Source: Pseudomonas sp. RIT-PI-S
Lineage (GTDB): Bacteria; Pseudomonadota; Gammaproteobacteria; Pseudomonadales; Pseudomonadaceae
DNA length: 64,000 nt
Direction: 5' to 3'
Assembly (NCBI RefSeq): GCF_025642975.1
Contig: NZ_JANZKJ010000003.1
Location: 248,001-312,000, forward strand
The translations under genes and the position numbers were made by a program. Shown piece after piece: positions 63,804-64,000 of this stretch; position 1 is the first letter of the stretch, and each line of letters opens with the position of its first letter. Below the pieces are notes generated by a model. The model did no database searches, had not been told where the DNA came from, and was given only the letters and a program-made list of their open reading frames with translations.

Positions 63804-64000
63804 ATGTCCCCAAAATTGGGGCCAGATCCCACTCTCCCCAAATTTTCCAAAACGGCATCTGGCTTGCCTAATATCTGTTTTTGGTTAGGACAGGAAATAT
63901 CCAAGGGTACGGGATCAGCGCTTGACTTCACAGCCGTTGCTGGCGAGGGGTTTAACCCCTTGGCTTTCTGCCAGGCTATATCAATGGTGGATTTTGAAAT
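63804..64000. other. Element DNA after the recombinase, no gene seen
   Basis: About 200 bases, visibly AT-richer than the core. It holds the perfect palindrome CCCCAAAATTGGGG (63808-63821) and AGGGGTT-T-AACCCCT (63946-63960). No open frame with recognisable product before the window ends. Confidence 0.5.

Overview
The window comes from a gamma-proteobacterial pseudomonad, most like the Pseudomonas putida/fluorescens lineage. It carries the conserved Pseudomonas chain ubiH-pepP-(UPF0149)-zapA-6S RNA-ygfA, then ubiD, rho-trxA, ppx/ppk, algP-algQ-dsbB-hemYXDC-algR/argH, and cyaA, cyaY-lptM-lysA-dapF-xerC, sutA, amtB-glnK, ubiK, comM. Coding density is high, the DNA is GC-rich, and no tRNA, rRNA, insertion sequence or CRISPR array was seen. 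Gene order in other Pseudomonas genomes is quoted from general knowledge; no search was run.

Region 1 (1-10.7 kb) is core: ubiquinone hydroxylases, proline aminopeptidase, the cell-division factor ZapA, 6S RNA followed by 5-formyl-THF cyclo-ligase, an EVE protein, a FliL-like secreted protein, a quinone reductase, ChaC, a ferredoxin-type reductase and UbiD.

Region 2 (10.7-22.3 kb) is the unusual part. Eleven genes sit between ubiD and rho: a LysR regulator diverging from a PEP-mutase/isocitrate-lyase-family C-C lyase, a second ZapE/AFG1-like ATPase, a TauE/SafE carrier, an HpaB/PvcC-type flavin monooxygenase, a Rieske oxygenase, a class III aminotransferase, an ornithine/lysine-type N-hydroxylase, a DadA-type FAD oxidase, a PaiB-like FMN protein and a 4-OT-family tautomerase. 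The last eight lie on one strand, several with overlapping stop and start codons, and look like one operon. I do not recognise the pathway. The enzyme set suggests making or breaking down an N-oxygenated amine or amino-acid-derived compound. A TGGATCCA motif lies inside two predicted promoter spacers of this cluster.

Region 3 (22.4-38.7 kb) holds rho, trxA, an amino-acid-type ABC importer placed between trxA and ppx, convergent ppx/ppk with a well-formed Pho box before ppk, DedA, ElbB, a LysE exporter, an ABC-F ATPase, AlgP, an FKBP isomerase, AlgQ/Rsd and a DsbB homologue that lacks one cysteine of its second pair.

Region 4 (38.8-61.2 kb) runs from heme synthesis (hemYXDC) and the response regulator algR, with no algZ sensor beside it, through argH, adenylate cyclase, frataxin, lysine/cell-wall synthesis (lysA, dapF), XerC, SutA, the ammonium system amtB-glnK and UbiK to a few unrelated metabolic and regulatory genes.

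Region 5 (61.4-64 kb) is a mobile-element junction. comM is cut at about codon 214, just before its Walker A motif, and a large serine recombinase starts about 40 bases later. The recombinase and the DNA after it look poorer in GC than the rest, so the window ends inside an integrated element.
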